DNA of 64,000 nt. Source: Vanessa cardui. Taxonomy: Eukaryota; Arthropoda; Insecta; Lepidoptera; Nymphalidae. Location of the stretch: assembly GCF_905220365.1 (NCBI RefSeq), contig NC_061132.1, positions 2,976,001 to 3,040,000 of the forward strand, in the 5' to 3' direction. Positions 23,895-36,136 of this stretch are shown here, piece after piece. The translations under genes were made by a program, and so were the position numbers. Each line of letters begins with the position of its first letter. Positions within the stretch are counted from its first letter, which is position 1. The notes beneath the pieces are model-generated. The model saw only the letters and a list, made by a program, of their open reading frames with translations, ran no database searches and was not told the origin of the DNA.

Positions 23895-23975
23895 ATAAGG
23901 GAAGGGAAGGCAATAGCGGTGGTTACCACTTACCATCAAGTGGACCATTTGCTCGTTTGCCTACTTTATTATAAA
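23895..23975 (+). repeat. LINE/SINE 3' tail fragment
   Basis: Contains gcggtggttaccacttacca tcaagtggaccatttgctcg and tttgcctactttattataaa, matching the end of the LINE at 35270-35340. Confidence 0.6.
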
Positions 23976-24319
23976 GAATGGAGAACAAGAAACTTTGATC
24001 AGACGCAGATAAGACAATTTCAATACCCATGATCGGACAATTACTTTTTTCGGAAACAAACAACTTTTTTTGATGAACATATATTAATACATTTGATTTG
24101 CTTACCTCATGATGTGTTTGGTGAAATATTTCAATATAATAAGTCATGCAAAATAAACAGCACATAGACCAAAAGAAAAACGGAAAATTTGCAAAATTCA
24201 CAACATCTGTCAGGAGAGGATCTACGAAAGTGAGTTTATTTTTTTTTATTACTCAAATAGTAACATTTCATTTCATTTTAATTAATCAGAGAAAAAATTA
24301 AGAAGAGATTCTTCTTAGA

Positions 24320-24880
24320 TACAACAAATGCTGAACGAGCTAGCTGATTCTTCTATGCGTATCGGCCTACGGATAAACTTGGATAAAACCAAGATCATAT
24401 TCAATGAACCGTCCTCGAAGTTGTTCAAAGATATGTATGTCTACCTCGGGCAGACTTTGCGATTAGTTGGAAACAACCTTGAGGACGAGGTGAATAGAAG
24501 AATTCAGTTGGGTTGGGCAGTGTTTGGGGAGTTCCGTAGAATCTTTACATTGTCGATCCCACAGTGTCTTAAGACGAAAGTCTTCAACCAGTGCTTCCTA
24601 CCCGCCATGACATACGAGCCGAAACGTTGTCCACGTTTCGGCTCGGCTCACGACAAGGCTGGTCCACTAGCTTAAAGTCGTTCAGCTTGCTATGGAAAGG
24701 CTTATGCTCGGCGTTACTCTGAGGGATCGCATAAGAAATGAGGTGATCCGTCAAAAAATCAAAGTCATCGACATAACCCACCGGATGAGTAAGTTGAAGT
24801 GGCAGTGAGCTGGCCATATTTGTCGTAGAACCGATAACCGTTGGGGAGAACGAGTTCTAGAGTGGAGACCGAATAATGTA
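24320..24880 (+). mobile_element. RTE-type LINE fragment
   Basis: Plus-strand C-terminal reverse transcriptase: ADSSMRIGLRINLDKTKIIF, VYLGQTLRLVGNNLEDEVNR, RIQLGWAVFGEFRR and IPQCLKTKVFNQCFLPAMTY, then a frameshift and remnants of the RTE C-terminus up to WRP near 24870. Inserted in GrW3, on the opposite strand. Confidence 0.8.
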
Positions 24881-25129
24881 TATTTGATAAACGAAAGAAT
24901 AAGTTATCGTAATTACAGAACAGTTTGAGACGTATCAGTGTTTTCCAAAACACTAAAAATTTGAAAGTAACAAACAACACATAGTGCGGCGCGCAGGCAT
25001 GTCGCACCTGATTTAACATTTAGGTCCCACTGATTGGTCGAAACAAACCCCTTGCCTCCCGCACCTTATTCCGGATGTATACTGCCTGTATAGGCAGTAC
25101 GCTCGCTTATCCACTGCGCTCGGTCACCC

Positions 25130-25515
25130 CCTATGACTGTATACACCATTATAAAACTTGACCACCTATATTTTATTTGTGTTGTATTCAGTGAAATTAT
25201 ATTGATTGGTATTGTAAATGAGTTTCAAATTAAAACTTATGGTATAGCCAGCTTATACTTAATGGTTTTGCAAATTTTATGTTATAAGGACTTAATCATA
25301 GCACCATGGCAATTTATCACGCAACCTCCATGATCCCGTGTCATTGAAAATATAGAAAATATTATTGACAGTGTCGTTTTTAATGTAAGTATTAATTGTT
25401 TATTGTTACAGTTCAGATCACCAGTTTCGCTGCGTGCAATGGTTTCTATGCACATCACATTTGGACAATTTATGCATTTCGATTATGGCAGTACGAAGTT
25501 TGCCGGGTCAGCTAG
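25130..25515 (+). mobile_element. Helitron-like 3' end, second family
   Basis: Ends in gtacgaagtttgccgggtca followed by gCTAG (25512-25515) and T, preceded by a ttacagttcagatcaccagt block. The terminus resembles a Helitron 3' end but differs from the other families here. The 5' border is uncertain. The 66-aa frame inside has no recognised domain. Confidence 0.45.
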
Positions 25516-25744
25516 TTTAGAAATAATATTTTTTGAAATACAAATCCTATTTTAATATTAGTAGTTGATCAGATTATGTAGGGATACAAATACAGTTAAT
25601 CTTATGGTGCGATGGCTATACTGTACATATCCATCGCTTTATCTACCTTACTTGGTGCTGCTGATTAAATATTACCAACAAATTTTCTACCGCCAAAAGA
25701 TTGTTATTTTAATTTAAAACGTGACTGAGAAAGTCACTACATGG

Positions 25745-25865
25745 ATCAGGAGCAGGGACATAACATATTAGTTCCTCAGGTCAGCGGCGCATTAACGATA
25801 TGAGGAATGCTTTTTGTAGTACCAATTCCTATAGGCGGTAATGACAATCTACCATTAGCACATCT
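25745..25865 (+). repeat. Second SINE family, fragment
   Basis: Reads gggacataacatattagttc ctcaggtcagcggcgcatta and then cctataggcggtaatgacaa, the plus-strand version of the sequence at 36989-37265. Confidence 0.55.
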
Positions 25866-26744
25866 GTGAAAAAAACTAAGAGTATATGATGAATAAAACC
25901 AAGTATTATAATAAGCTTACTTGACACGACTGAAACAATAATTGGATGGAGTTGTATCTCTAAATGAAACGCCATACATTACAACGCCAACATCATGACA
26001 GCGCCATCTGCTTTTGTTGTCTTCATAACAATTTGGCATGTTAAACTATAATATATTGCTAATTTCCGTAATTTATACGGCACGGTTTCATCGTTGCCTA
26101 TTTTTAATAAACAACCAAAAATAAAAGACGATTAAAAGCAGGGCCATTCAAAAAGGAAATCCTGTTACATTATAAAATATTTTTTTTAACTGTAATCAAA
26201 TTATAATTATTCTCACTTAATATAATTCAATTTGAAAGTATGCGGTTACAATTTTCAATATTACTGGAAAAAAGTTTTACATTTGATGGCGATTATTTGT
26301 AAATATTTTATTTGAGAAAAAGTAATCATCTGTCAATTACGCGTAAATTGTTGACGAATTTATTGGGGGAGACAAACCAGAAAGAGATTGCAAATATACA
26401 ACGATATATGTTCAGACTTGTCAAATTATTCACAGAACTCGAAAGATATAAAAGTCTTTCTCATAAATCCCTTTATGAACTATATATTGTCTCTAGTATT
26501 ACTTTTTGATTTAATAAGACGATAAGTTTTACTAGAAATTATTTATAACAAAATTTATTACCTGTGACAAAAGACACATTTGTTTCTAAAAGAACCTTCA
26601 CGAGACATATCAATCTTATGTCAAAATACCCTCCAATTAAAATAAGCGTTTTATTATTTGATATATTTATTAGACAATTCGTCCAAATGTCTCGTAAATT
26701 TGCATCGACCTGCAAAGAAAAATGTCTTGAAATGACATACAACA

Positions 26745-27035
26745 ACAGCCTGTAATTTTTCCACTACTGGGCTACGGCCTCCTTTCCCGTTAAGGAGAAG
26801 GTTTGGAACACATTCCACCACGCTGTTTAAATGCGGGTTGGTGGAATACACATGTGGCCGAATTTCAATGAAATAAGACACATGCAGGTATCCTCACGAT
26901 GTTTTGCTTCACCGCTGAGCACGAGATGAATTATAAACACAAATTAACCACATGAATATTCAGCGGTGCTTGCCTGGGTTTGAATCCGCAATCAATGGTT
27001 AAGATACACGCGCTCTAACCACTGGGCCGTCTCCG
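26745..27035 (-). repeat. tRNA-derived SINE, near full length
   Basis: Reverse complement of the SINE at 31446-31742 from tail (acagcctgtaatttttccac) to head (tctaaccactgggccgtctc). The B box, seen as gggtttgaatcc, is largely kept. It lies between GrW3 exons 2 and 3. Confidence 0.8.
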
Positions 27036-27499
27036 TTCATTGCTTCAATTTAAAATCTAACTATTAATATTTAATCGGTCAATAACGAATCTTCCCTTTC
27101 TATTCTCTAAATCACATAATCCAAAGACTATAAAGATTAACTGCATAACTAAGAACTTTTCTTTCTTTTATTTAAAATAAATACTTCACAATTTCAATTT
27201 TTTCTAAATTGTTTTTCACTCGTAGAAATCTGGCCGAGTAGCTACTATAAAATAAATATTACCTGTTTGAGCTTTTCGAAATAATGAGCCATTCTAGTCA
27301 TCCTAGCTGGAGCAGTGAGCACACCTATCATATTCATTATAGCGAATATACATAGCGAACACATTTTAATGACTGCTGTTATTTTACCTTGGTAGTTAAT
27401 TATAACAAAATATCCAGCGACAGTTATTATACCTAAAAATCCTAAAACCACAAATAAATAAAGTCTCATACATCGATCTTGTGATTTTACATTTATCAT

Positions 27500-27955
27500 T
27501 ACAAGAAATCGAAATACCGTTAAGGATCATAAAAATTATTCCATATATATTCCACACATACGACACTTGGAATTCTGGAGCATACTTGAAGGGTGCCTAT
27601 GCCTGCCAGACGTGAGATCCTTAGCAACAACCCAATCGAACCACGGTCCATCGCTGAATAAAGCTGGAGAGTCTTGATGCCGAACTAGTCCACTGTAGTC
27701 TCGTTTTCACAGTCGCAACGAAATTACCGAGACATATCAAAGAGTACATCAGTTTCTAAAGCAAATATGACCAACGCTCCACTAATGACGTCACACTATA
27801 TTCGAATCGAACTACGCCATCGTTCAATATTTTATCACTAATGGATATATAAATAAAGAAAATAATGACCACTTTAAAAAAAGGTAAATTTAAAAAAATA
27901 TACCTATTGATATAACGAAATTATTACACCACGATACAGAGATATAGCAGGGAAA
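27500..27955. other. No recognisable feature upstream of GrW3
   Basis: No exon 1 with the VLRISSALGLVPL-type motif of the other receptors could be seen on the minus strand here. Confidence 0.45.
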
Positions 27956-27956
27956 T

Positions 27957-29042
27957 CACTACACAGTATAAAACAAAGTCGCTTTCTCTGTCCCTATATA
28001 CCTTTTTATGCTCCAAATCTTTAAAATTACGCAACGGATTATGATGCGGTTTTTTTAAGCTACTTCAAAAAAAGGAGTGTTCTTCGTTCGTTCTTCAATT
28101 CGACCGGTATATATTTATTTTTTTATGTTTGTTCGCTGATTACGTCGCCATTTATGAACCGATTTTGATGATTTTTTTTTTAGTTAGAAAGAAGATGCTC
28201 CTGGAATGGTACCATGATAAGAATATTAAAGTCTGATGATGTGATCCTGGAGAAATCGAGGGGAATCCTCAAATTTTATAGGCATATGTACCGTGTTTTA
28301 CATATTTTCTGAAGTTATATTGGCATTTGCTTCTGGCTATCATAATGTTATACTGCTGAGCTGATGATGGAAGGTGTAAGTCCTCAATTACTAGGAGTTA
28401 GAAAATAGTTCTTTTAACGTTAGTATATGGATTTATACTCCTCTTCGTAGCTTTTATGAAGAGAAGTACAGGTTCACTAAACATTTCTTTTGTTATGTCA
28501 TTGTTTGGTATATCATGCTCCAGAAGTAGTCCCGTATAAGTTTTACTGAAATAGGTTCAGCGCTTTTTGAAAAAATCAATTTAGACTATTAATTTATATT
28601 TTGAGAAAATAACACTAAATAGATAATATAGATAATAATTTTATTTTTTCTAAAAAATAACACCGACTTCAAAGTGATAACTAAAAAGTAATAAAATAAT
28701 AATATTTAAACACGTATTATTGAAGTCGTACGATTTGGAGTGAAAAACTAAATGTAGAAATATTTACATACGATCGGCCGATTTCAATAATACGTGTTTT
28801 AATCAAATTATTTTATTACTTTTTAGTTATCACTTTGAATTCGGTGTTATTTTTTAGAAAAAATATTTTATTATAGATAGAGTGATTCGAGAAGAAGGTT
28901 TTGTATATAATATATGGACAATGTAGTAAAGAATCACTGATAATAATTTAAGAAGTTTGTAATATGATGTCGTAAATAAACAAATTCTGTAGTATATTTA
29001 GTATCAGTATTGTACCCGTGCGAAGCCGGAGCGGGTCGCTGG
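27957..29042 (+). mobile_element. Helitron-like element split by a nested insertion
   Basis: The left part, 27957-28057, is the family head (acagtataaaacaaagtcgc through gattatgatgcggttttttt). The right part, about 28868-29042, resumes with agatagagtgattcgagaag and ends cccgtgcgaagccggagcgg gtcgCTGG. The roughly 810 bp between (28058-28867) is a second element that landed inside it, listed separately. Confidence 0.7.
28058..28867. mobile_element. Nested insertion containing a near-perfect inverted repeat
   Basis: Interrupts the Helitron-like element. It includes an inverted repeat: about 80-bp arms at 28647-28728 and 28785-28867 (caccgacttcaaagtgataa ctaaaaagtaataaaataat) around a short loop. 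Its 28280-28500 part recurs at 52199-52440 (tctgaagttatatttgcatt, agagaagtacaggttcacta). No protein motif. Confidence 0.65.
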
Positions 29043-29053
29043 TTCAAAATATA

Positions 29054-30047
29054 CAGGGTTATTGGTAACTCGACGTATATCCGCTAGGAGGTGATAGGGG
29101 TGACTATTTGCAATAATTTTAACCCCCATATGCGTAATCCAAAAGCGAATCGAATTCGTGTTCGAGTTTCGTGTCCTCACGAAGAAGTCTCTAAGATTGC
29201 TAAGTACAGATTACACAATTATTAGAATATGAATTTCCAAAAACTAACTTTTCTTTAAGAGACTTCTTCGTGAGGATAGTAGTAAGAATTCTGAATTATT
29301 AATTGTAGAACATGCTGTGTTTGCTATGCTCTGTTATAGACAGTTTCTCGGATTCGCTCATTACTACTTTCTTTAGGCTATATTACAAAACGTATTTTTT
29401 ATAACTTAGCTCTTGAACTGTATTTGTTTCTAAATTTTATTTTAAATTTGTGTTAAGTATTTCAGTTTTGTAAGTAAGTAAGATTTTTTTATTGGTTTTT
29501 ATTTTTAGTTATTTTGTGAGTATTTTAAAGAGCGACCTTTAGTACGAATTCGTTCATGTTCAAATACGAATGTTCGCCACCGTCCTTTCTGGTGATTTTA
29601 TTTTAATTGATTTGAAATAATTTCCTTCTTTTAATTTTTAGTAATTTAATTTTTACTATGATTTTAAAATAATCTGCAGGCCAAGTTCCATGGTGATTTT
29701 TTTAGTTTTTAAGGCACTTTTGAGGAAAAAAAATCAAAAAAGTATTGAAATAAATTCGTTTTTCGTCTCGCGTTTTTAAATTTGGACCGATAATTATTGT
29801 TTAAATATTGACAAATATTCAGTGTTTAATCGTTTTTATAAAACGCCAGAAAAAAGTAGATTTTACTTGATACCTTTTTTTTTATAAATTTATGAAGTTG
29901 CATTTTTGACAAATTTGAAAAAAGTTAAAAAACGTGATAACTCAAAAATGGTTCACTTTTGGATTATGCATATGGGTTTTAAAATTATTGCAAATAGTCA
30001 CCCCTATCACTTACTAACGGATATACGTCGAGTTACCAATAACCTTG
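29054..30047. mobile_element. DNA transposon with about 95-bp terminal inverted repeats
   Basis: The left end starts cagggttattggtaactcga cgtatatccgc; the right end is the reverse complement, ending cgagttaccaataaccttg. TA lies at both borders, as for Tc1/mariner-type insertion. The 994-bp element has no transposase frame. An inner inverted repeat (tcctcacgaagaagtctcta at about 29174-29194, and its complement at about 29257-29277) lies near the left end. A shorter relative is at 38362-38603. Confidence 0.82.
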
Positions 30048-30049
30048 TA

Positions 30050-31440
30050 TATGATAACTAGGTTGGACTCCTGACTTCGCACGAGCGAAATTGGAAATTT
30101 AACTAATAATATTACCAATAGGCTTTGATATAATAAATGCGCAATTTAGTATTAATCCATCCATTGATAATTGATTGATGATGAGTAACGTAAAAACACT
30201 AAAGTAACTTCATTATTCTAAACCGTGTAACTTATTATTTTTTTATTAATCAGATTTTCAATATTAATTACACATTTTGAAAAAATAGAAAGTTCATTCA
30301 CAGGCTTAGGAAGCAGGGAATACTACTGAGTAATACACAGCTACATAGTCAGTACTCATCCGCAAGCCTGATCTCGAAACTAAATACTTAGGTTTCAGCT
30401 TATTTCTAAATTTGTTAATTACCTTTACTATTCAAATTAGTAAGTATGTCATTTACTTCAATAGCGTTTAAATTGTCAGATTTCATCAATGTGATGTCAT
30501 AATTAACTCAATTTGTCACTGTGAGTTATATGTTTAACAATCATGATGATGCAAACTTTAGTATAGATCTAGAAATATGTGATATATTATCGCTCTTGAA
30601 AATATGACATAATTTAATGCTTAAGGCTTTCCTTCGACTGATGTGATCACTGCAGGTAATGCGCCACCAACTTTGTATAAGAGTTTAAACTTAATCTTGA
30701 GTCAGAAGTAAAACAATTTAGATAAAATTTCTTATATCAATTTATAAGAATTTTAAAATAATGTAGAGCTGAAAATTTGTGAGCTGAGTTGGCATCCTTG
30801 ACCTTATTTATAACCTCGTTGCTTCTCCGAAACGTGCTGCCTCTATTGGTATATAGGTAACTAATGTAGATACATAATTATATTGCTTTAATAGCTAATT
30901 TCAGTTAGGCCATTCCCATACGTCACCTTTGTTGGTAACTAGAACCAGAACAGGCCACACGTTGCTGATACTACCTTATTACGTTGAATAATGTTGATAT
31001 TATTAATAAAAATCGATCTCTAATACGCTGAAAATAACGCTTCAAATTGCATATCAATATATACAACGCTTTCTGCATAAAATACATTGAAAACAAAACT
31101 ACGATATTTTTAAAGATAAGAAATTTATGTTACGATACAAACACATAGCATTGTTTGTCGGTATCGATCCTAAAAGTCAGCTGATATATAATATTTGTTA
31201 ATCGACACATTAAGTTTCAACTGTTACAAAGTAGTGTCTGCTACATTTTCTCTCTTTTTAATAATATCCTTTTATTATAATTGACCAAGATAGTCATGAA
31301 GTAATAATGTACTTCGAATATAATTTCTGACAAAGCAAATTTAAGGGTAAGCTAATTGCTCGAAATATATTTATGAAATTAATAGATACTGAACCTTAAC
31401 AGAATAGACTGCGTATTTTTTTAGTGCCCACAGGAATATT
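30050..31440. other. No recognisable feature
   Basis: About 1.4 kb of AT-rich intergenic sequence. I found no receptor exon, repeat terminus or open frame with a family motif on either strand. Confidence 0.45.
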
Positions 31441-31445
31441 ACCAA

Positions 31446-31742
31446 GAGTCGAGATGTCCCAGTGGTTAGATCGCGTGCATCTTAACCGATGATTGTGGGT
31501 TCAAACCCAGGCAAGCACTGCTGTTTCATGTGCTTAATTTGTCTTTATAATTCATCTCGTGCTCAGTGGTGAAGGAAAACATCGTGAGGAAACCTGCATG
31601 TGACAAATTTCATAGAAATTCTACCACATGTGTATTCCACCAACCCGCATTGGAACAGCGTGGTGGAATATGTTCCAAACCTTCCTCAAAGGGAGAAGAG
31701 GCCTTTAGCCCAGCAGTGGGAATTTATAGGCTGTTGTTGTTA
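31446..31742 (+). repeat. tRNA-derived SINE, full length
   Basis: The head looks like a tRNA gene: an A box in gagatgtcccagtggttaga, then gtgcatcttaaccgatgatt and a B box ggttcaaaccc near 31499-31509 (RNA polymerase III promoter). The body continues attcatctcgtgctcagtgg, aaacctgcatgtg, ttccaccaacccgcattgga. The tail is agcccagcagtgggaattta. This copy serves as reference for the fragments elsewhere. Confidence 0.85.
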
Positions 31743-31744
31743 TA

Positions 31745-32285
31745 TTTTCTAAGAATCACAATTGCCATTTTCAAGACCGTGAAAAGCGTGAAACAAAGCT
31801 CCTATCTCGAGATGCAACAAGATATAATTATAAAACGATCGTGTTCTATTACTACAATGCGCAATAGTTTTTCTGTTAAAATTTATAATTTTAAATCTGT
31901 TTAGTTACAATTATTTTCATGGTTATTTAATATTGTCAATTTTTAAAAAGGTCCATTGCATTTTTATTTCTACATACTTACATTTAATTTATAAATGGAA
32001 TTAGTGTCGATTGTTTGCGCCGCATAGTCGCTTCCGCCAACATCGTATAAAAATATTGTCAATGTTGTTGACCACTTAGTTCATTCATAGGGAGCTCATC
32101 TTGGCTGTAGAAATAGTTCATGCGTAGTATAAAAGTGTAAGCCAACACGTGAGATATTAACAACGTAGGATGAACAATCAAACGAACTGACAAACAAACA
32201 TTCTATGCTTTAAAAAGTTTGTAATAAAGAGGTTGAACTGTTTTGTCTCTGCCTACTTATCTATAGATTTTGTTACATTTCGAAT
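31745..32285. other. No recognisable feature
   Basis: Intergenic sequence upstream of the LINE; part of it may be the LINE 5' end, whose start I cannot place. Confidence 0.4.
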
Positions 32286-32289
32286 TTAC

Positions 32290-35200
32290 ATACATACAGA
32301 CTGCCCTCCGAATTCTGGGGGGGGGGGCAATTTTGCGCTCGCCACTGTTCGGGGCAAGCGGAGCAGGCATCATAAGGCAACCCCTACCACACTCGCTGTG
32401 GACTTCTGCAACATAAGGGGACTCAACTCCAACTTGAATGCCGTTCACTTTCACCTTGAGACGGCAAAGCCGGCCTTGCTCTTTCTTACCGAGACCCAGA
32501 TATCTTCTCCTGCCGGTACATCTTTTCACTCTTACCCCGGGTACAAATTGGAGCATACTTTTGTACCACGAGCTGGGGTGTGCGTTTACGTCAGAGATGA
32601 TATCTGCTCTCGACGCCTCGGCAGCCTTGAAGGGCAGGACCTATCAATTATCTGGTTGCGCGTACAATGCGACGACCATCCGCGAATCTACGCGTGCCTT
32701 TATAGGTCCCATAGCGGTAATGCCGAAACCGACCGACTGGTTGAGCACGTCCAATTGGCTACAGATTCCGTGCTGCAGCAGACTCCATCCGCAGAGATCA
32801 TTATTCTGGGCGATTTCAATGCCCATCATACAGAGTGGCTTAGATCACGCACCACTGATCATGCGGGTAGATCTGTTCTCGACTTCGCTTTGGCTTATGA
32901 TTTGACACAACTGGTCACCTCGCCAACGCGAATACCGGACGTGGAGGATCATACACCTTCCCTGTTGTACCTTCTGCTGACTTCGCATCCGGACGGCTAT
33001 AAGATTGTCGTCGATCCCCCTCTGGGCTCGTCGGACCACTGTCTCGTCCGGAGTACAGTGCCAGTTACACGGTACTCACGACCTCGTTTCGCGGGCTTTC
33101 GTCGCGTGTGGCACTACAAGTCAGCAGATTGGGATGGGATGCGGTCCTTCTTTGCATCTTACCCATGGGGGCGGGTTTGTTTCTCGATGGATGATCCGAG
33201 CGTTGTTGCTGACTCTGTCGCCGATGTGGTGCTTCAGGGTATGGAACTTTTCATTCCATATTCTGCGGTGTCCATTGGTGGCAAGTCCCAGCCCTGGTTT
33301 GGTCGCTTCTGTAAGACGGCTTCAAGCCGAAAATGGAAACGCTACCAAGACTGGGCTAACGCATCGGCGTCTCATGATGCAAACACCAGCACATTCAGAA
33401 AGGAATATAACTCTGCCTCTAGGTCCTTCAAAAACGTGATAGCTGAAGCGAAGTCGAAGTACATTGGCAGAATTGGCGAGAGACTGGTGCGCTTCCCATC
33501 AGGAACACGTGCGTTCTGGTCTCTCGCTAAGGCTGTCCTAGGGAATTTCTGTCAGCCTTCTTTTCCATCTTTGCACAGGGACGGTGAGTCATTGGCCCAT
33601 ACCGCGAAGGAGAAGGCCGATCTTTTAGGGTCTCTCTTCGCGACGAACTCGACTCTGGATGACCAAGGAAAGTCACCACCATCAATCCCGCGGTGTGATA
33701 CGACGATGCCGGAGGTTAAATTTCGGCAAAGTGCAGTTCGGAAAGCACTTCTTTCCTTGGACATTCACAAGTCGAGTCGACCCGATGGCATCCCTCCAAT
33801 CGTGCTACGGACATGTGCTCCCGAGTTGGCACCGGTCTTAACGCGTCTTTTCCGGCAATCTTACGCATTAGGCGTCGTCCCGAACTCCTGGAAGACTGCT
33901 TTGGTGCATCCGATCCCTAAAAAAGGCAACCGCTCAGATCCGTCCAATTATAGGCCTATAGCCATCACCTCCTTGCTCTCCAAGATAATGGAGTCCCTTA
34001 TAAACTGCCAGCTTCTGCGGTATCTAGAGGAGAACCAGCTGATTAGCGACCGCCAGTACGGTTTCCGTCGGGGTCGGTCGGCCGGTGATCTTCTAGTTTA
34101 CCTTACTCATAGATGGGCTGAAGCAGTTGAGAGCAAGGGGGAGACATTAGCAGCCAGCTTGGACATAGCGAAGGCCTTCGATCGCGTCTGGCACAAAGCG
34201 CTTCTTTCGAAGCTTCCTTCCTATGGGCTTCCCGGGAAATTATGCAATTGGATTACCAGCTTTTTGGCAGATCGGACCATCAAGGTCGTTGTCGACGGTG
34301 CATGCTCCGACTTAAAGTTCCACAAGGCTGCGTTCTATCACCCACTTTGTTTCTTCTGCATATCAATGACTTGTTGCAAATTGGGAACATTCATTGCTAT
34401 GCAGACGACAGTACCGTTGACACCCAATACACCGGCCGCGCTAATATTTCTCGGGAAAACGTCGAAAGAAACCGGAACAAACTTGTGTCTGAAATCGAGT
34501 CTTCGTTAAACGAAGTCTCGAACTGGGGCCGGCTAAATTTAGTCCATTTCAACCCCAAAAAGACGCAAGTTTGCGCGTTAGCCGCTAAAAAAACACCATT
34601 TGTCGTATCTCCACGATTTGAGAACATCCCGATAGCCGCTACAGGTAGTATCGGAATACTTGGCGTCGACATTTCGAGCCTCGTTCAGTTCCGCGGTCAA
34701 TTGGAAGGCAAAGCCAAATTGGCTTCAAAGAAGCTCGGTGTGCTCAGCAAGGCGAGACATTATTTCACGTCGGCCCATCGCCTAAAACTTTACAAGGCGC
34801 AAATTCGGCCTCACATGGAGTACTGCTCTCACCTCTGGGCGGGTGCTCCCCAGTACCAGCTCCTTCCATTTGACCGCATTCAACGTAGTGCGGCTCGAGT
34901 TATCGACGATCAAGCCCTTTCCGATCTCCTTGATCCTTTGGCTTTGCGTAGAGACGTTGGATCACTCTGCATCTTCTACCGAATTTTTCACGGGGAATGT
35001 TCCGAGGAATTGTTCGGATTAATCCCGGCTGCTGAATTTCACCTTCGGACATCTCGTCAAAATTCCAAGTTTCACCCGCACCATCTTGATGTCCGAAAAT
35101 CCACAACAGCGCGATTTCTTAGACATTTTCTGCCTCGCACAACCACTTTGTGGAACCAGCTTTCGCCGGCGGTTTTTCCGAACCGATACGACATGGGAAC

Positions 35201-35343
35201 CTTCGAGAAAAGAGCCTACTCCTTTCTTAAAGGCCGGCAACGCACCTGCAAGCCTTCTGGTGTTGCAGATGTCCATGGGCGGTGGTAGTCACTTTCCATC
35301 AGGTGAGCCTCCTGCTCGTTTGCCACCTATTCCATAAAAAAAA
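32290..35343 (+). mobile_element. CR1/jockey-superfamily LINE, nearly complete ORF2
   Basis: Non-LTR retrotransposon. Its ORF2 encodes an AP-type endonuclease (NIRGLNSNLNAVHFHLE, LTETQI, LGDFNAHHTEW, LGSSDHCLVR) followed by a reverse transcriptase (NRSDPSNYRPIAITSLLSKI, QYGFRRGRSAGDLL, SLDIAKAFDRVWH). A single frameshift near 34310 moves the rest into another frame (34284 onward): LKVPQGCVLSPTLFLLHIND, then IHCYADDSTVD with the catalytic DD, and the C-terminal region to a stop at 35286-35288. The 3' tail is ggtagtcactttccatcagg tgagcc..tgctcgtttgcc, ending in an A run. A run of nine G lies at 32321-32329. No ORF1 was found, so it is 5'-truncated or incomplete. It is much better preserved than the other LINEs here, suggesting recent insertion. 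Confidence 0.88.
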
Positions 35344-35344
35344 A

Positions 35345-36136
35345 AAAATTCGTTGATATATTAGAATGATTTATTGAATTCAAATGTTACGTTATTATCA
35401 GCTGTATTTATCTCAACATACTGACGTTAATATACAGTTAATGTTGACCACATCGGTTGAGTTTTATTACGTTTTTAGTGTGATTCTAGTTTATAACACG
35501 ATGTCTTACATAATTTACATATGCTCGATGATTCGCTGAGAATTATTTAATGTAGATATACCTGAGTTGTGTTTTAATCATAATTAGTTAGCGACAAACT
35601 TAATTTATATAGATCGAATAATATAAAGCTACTTGTGTGCACAATTACGTACAGCATTAAGTATGTTTCACGTACAACGATTCGTTCTCTAAAGATCTTT
35701 CAATATATATGAACATTTGTATTATTATTATATGCGTATGGTAGAAATAAAAAGAGTTATTAAATATCTTATATCGTCATATAAAAATAAGGGTATAACA
35801 ATTTGTTTGATTTCTTTGTTGTTTCAAATTATGTTTGAGCAAGATGTATTTAATGTTTAAATGTGGGTGCAAGCACAGACTCACTTGTTTTCCTACACAA
35901 GACAAGACAAGATCGGATAGAAAACCGATGTATGTCCAACGATGTTACGCGATTTTCGAAGCACATAAGTGAAAACTGCCAATTTCGTGGTTTAAGCTGG
36001 TACTGAAAAAAACTCAATAAATTTTAATGGTGTAAACAGGGCTTTGTCCCTTGACTTTGGGACCTATTTCTAGATAATGACAAATGTTATATATGTTTTA
36101 GATACAACCTTACTTAGAGCATAGTTATAGTAAAAT
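35345..36136. other. Region upstream of GrW4, nothing recognised
   Basis: AT-rich sequence between the LINE and the GrW4 start. It presumably contains the GrW4 promoter, but I can point to no specific element. Confidence 0.45.

Larger units (their letters stand above)
24106..27499 (-). pseudogene. Partial gustatory receptor GrW3 (three exons found)
   Basis: Three minus-strand exons fit the GrW1/4/5/6 plan in order and phase. The segment 27499-27263 matches exons 1 end plus 2 fused (LFVVLGFLGIITVAGYFVII, then RMTRMAHYFEKLKQ and donor GTAATA). Exon 3 is 26709-26562 (VDANLRDIWTNCLINIS...VTG, phase 0 in, phase 1 out). Exon 6 is 24221-24106 (FFFWSMCCLFCMTYYIEIFH and HQTHHE, phase 1 in, phase 0 out, donor GTAAGC). 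No N-terminal exon, TM4 exon, exon 5 or 3' exons were found. The gaps hold RTE, Helitron and SINE sequence. The Met at 27499 is preceded by in-frame sequence resembling the end of exon 1 (LTVFRFLVM) and then a stop. Either a pseudogene, or a gene whose other exons are too diverged for me to see. Confidence 0.6.

Noticed and set aside
26312..26509. 65-aa plus-strand frame rich in K, R and E
   Set aside because: Superficially like a receptor loop, but on the opposite strand to GrW3, with no splice partners and no recognisable family.
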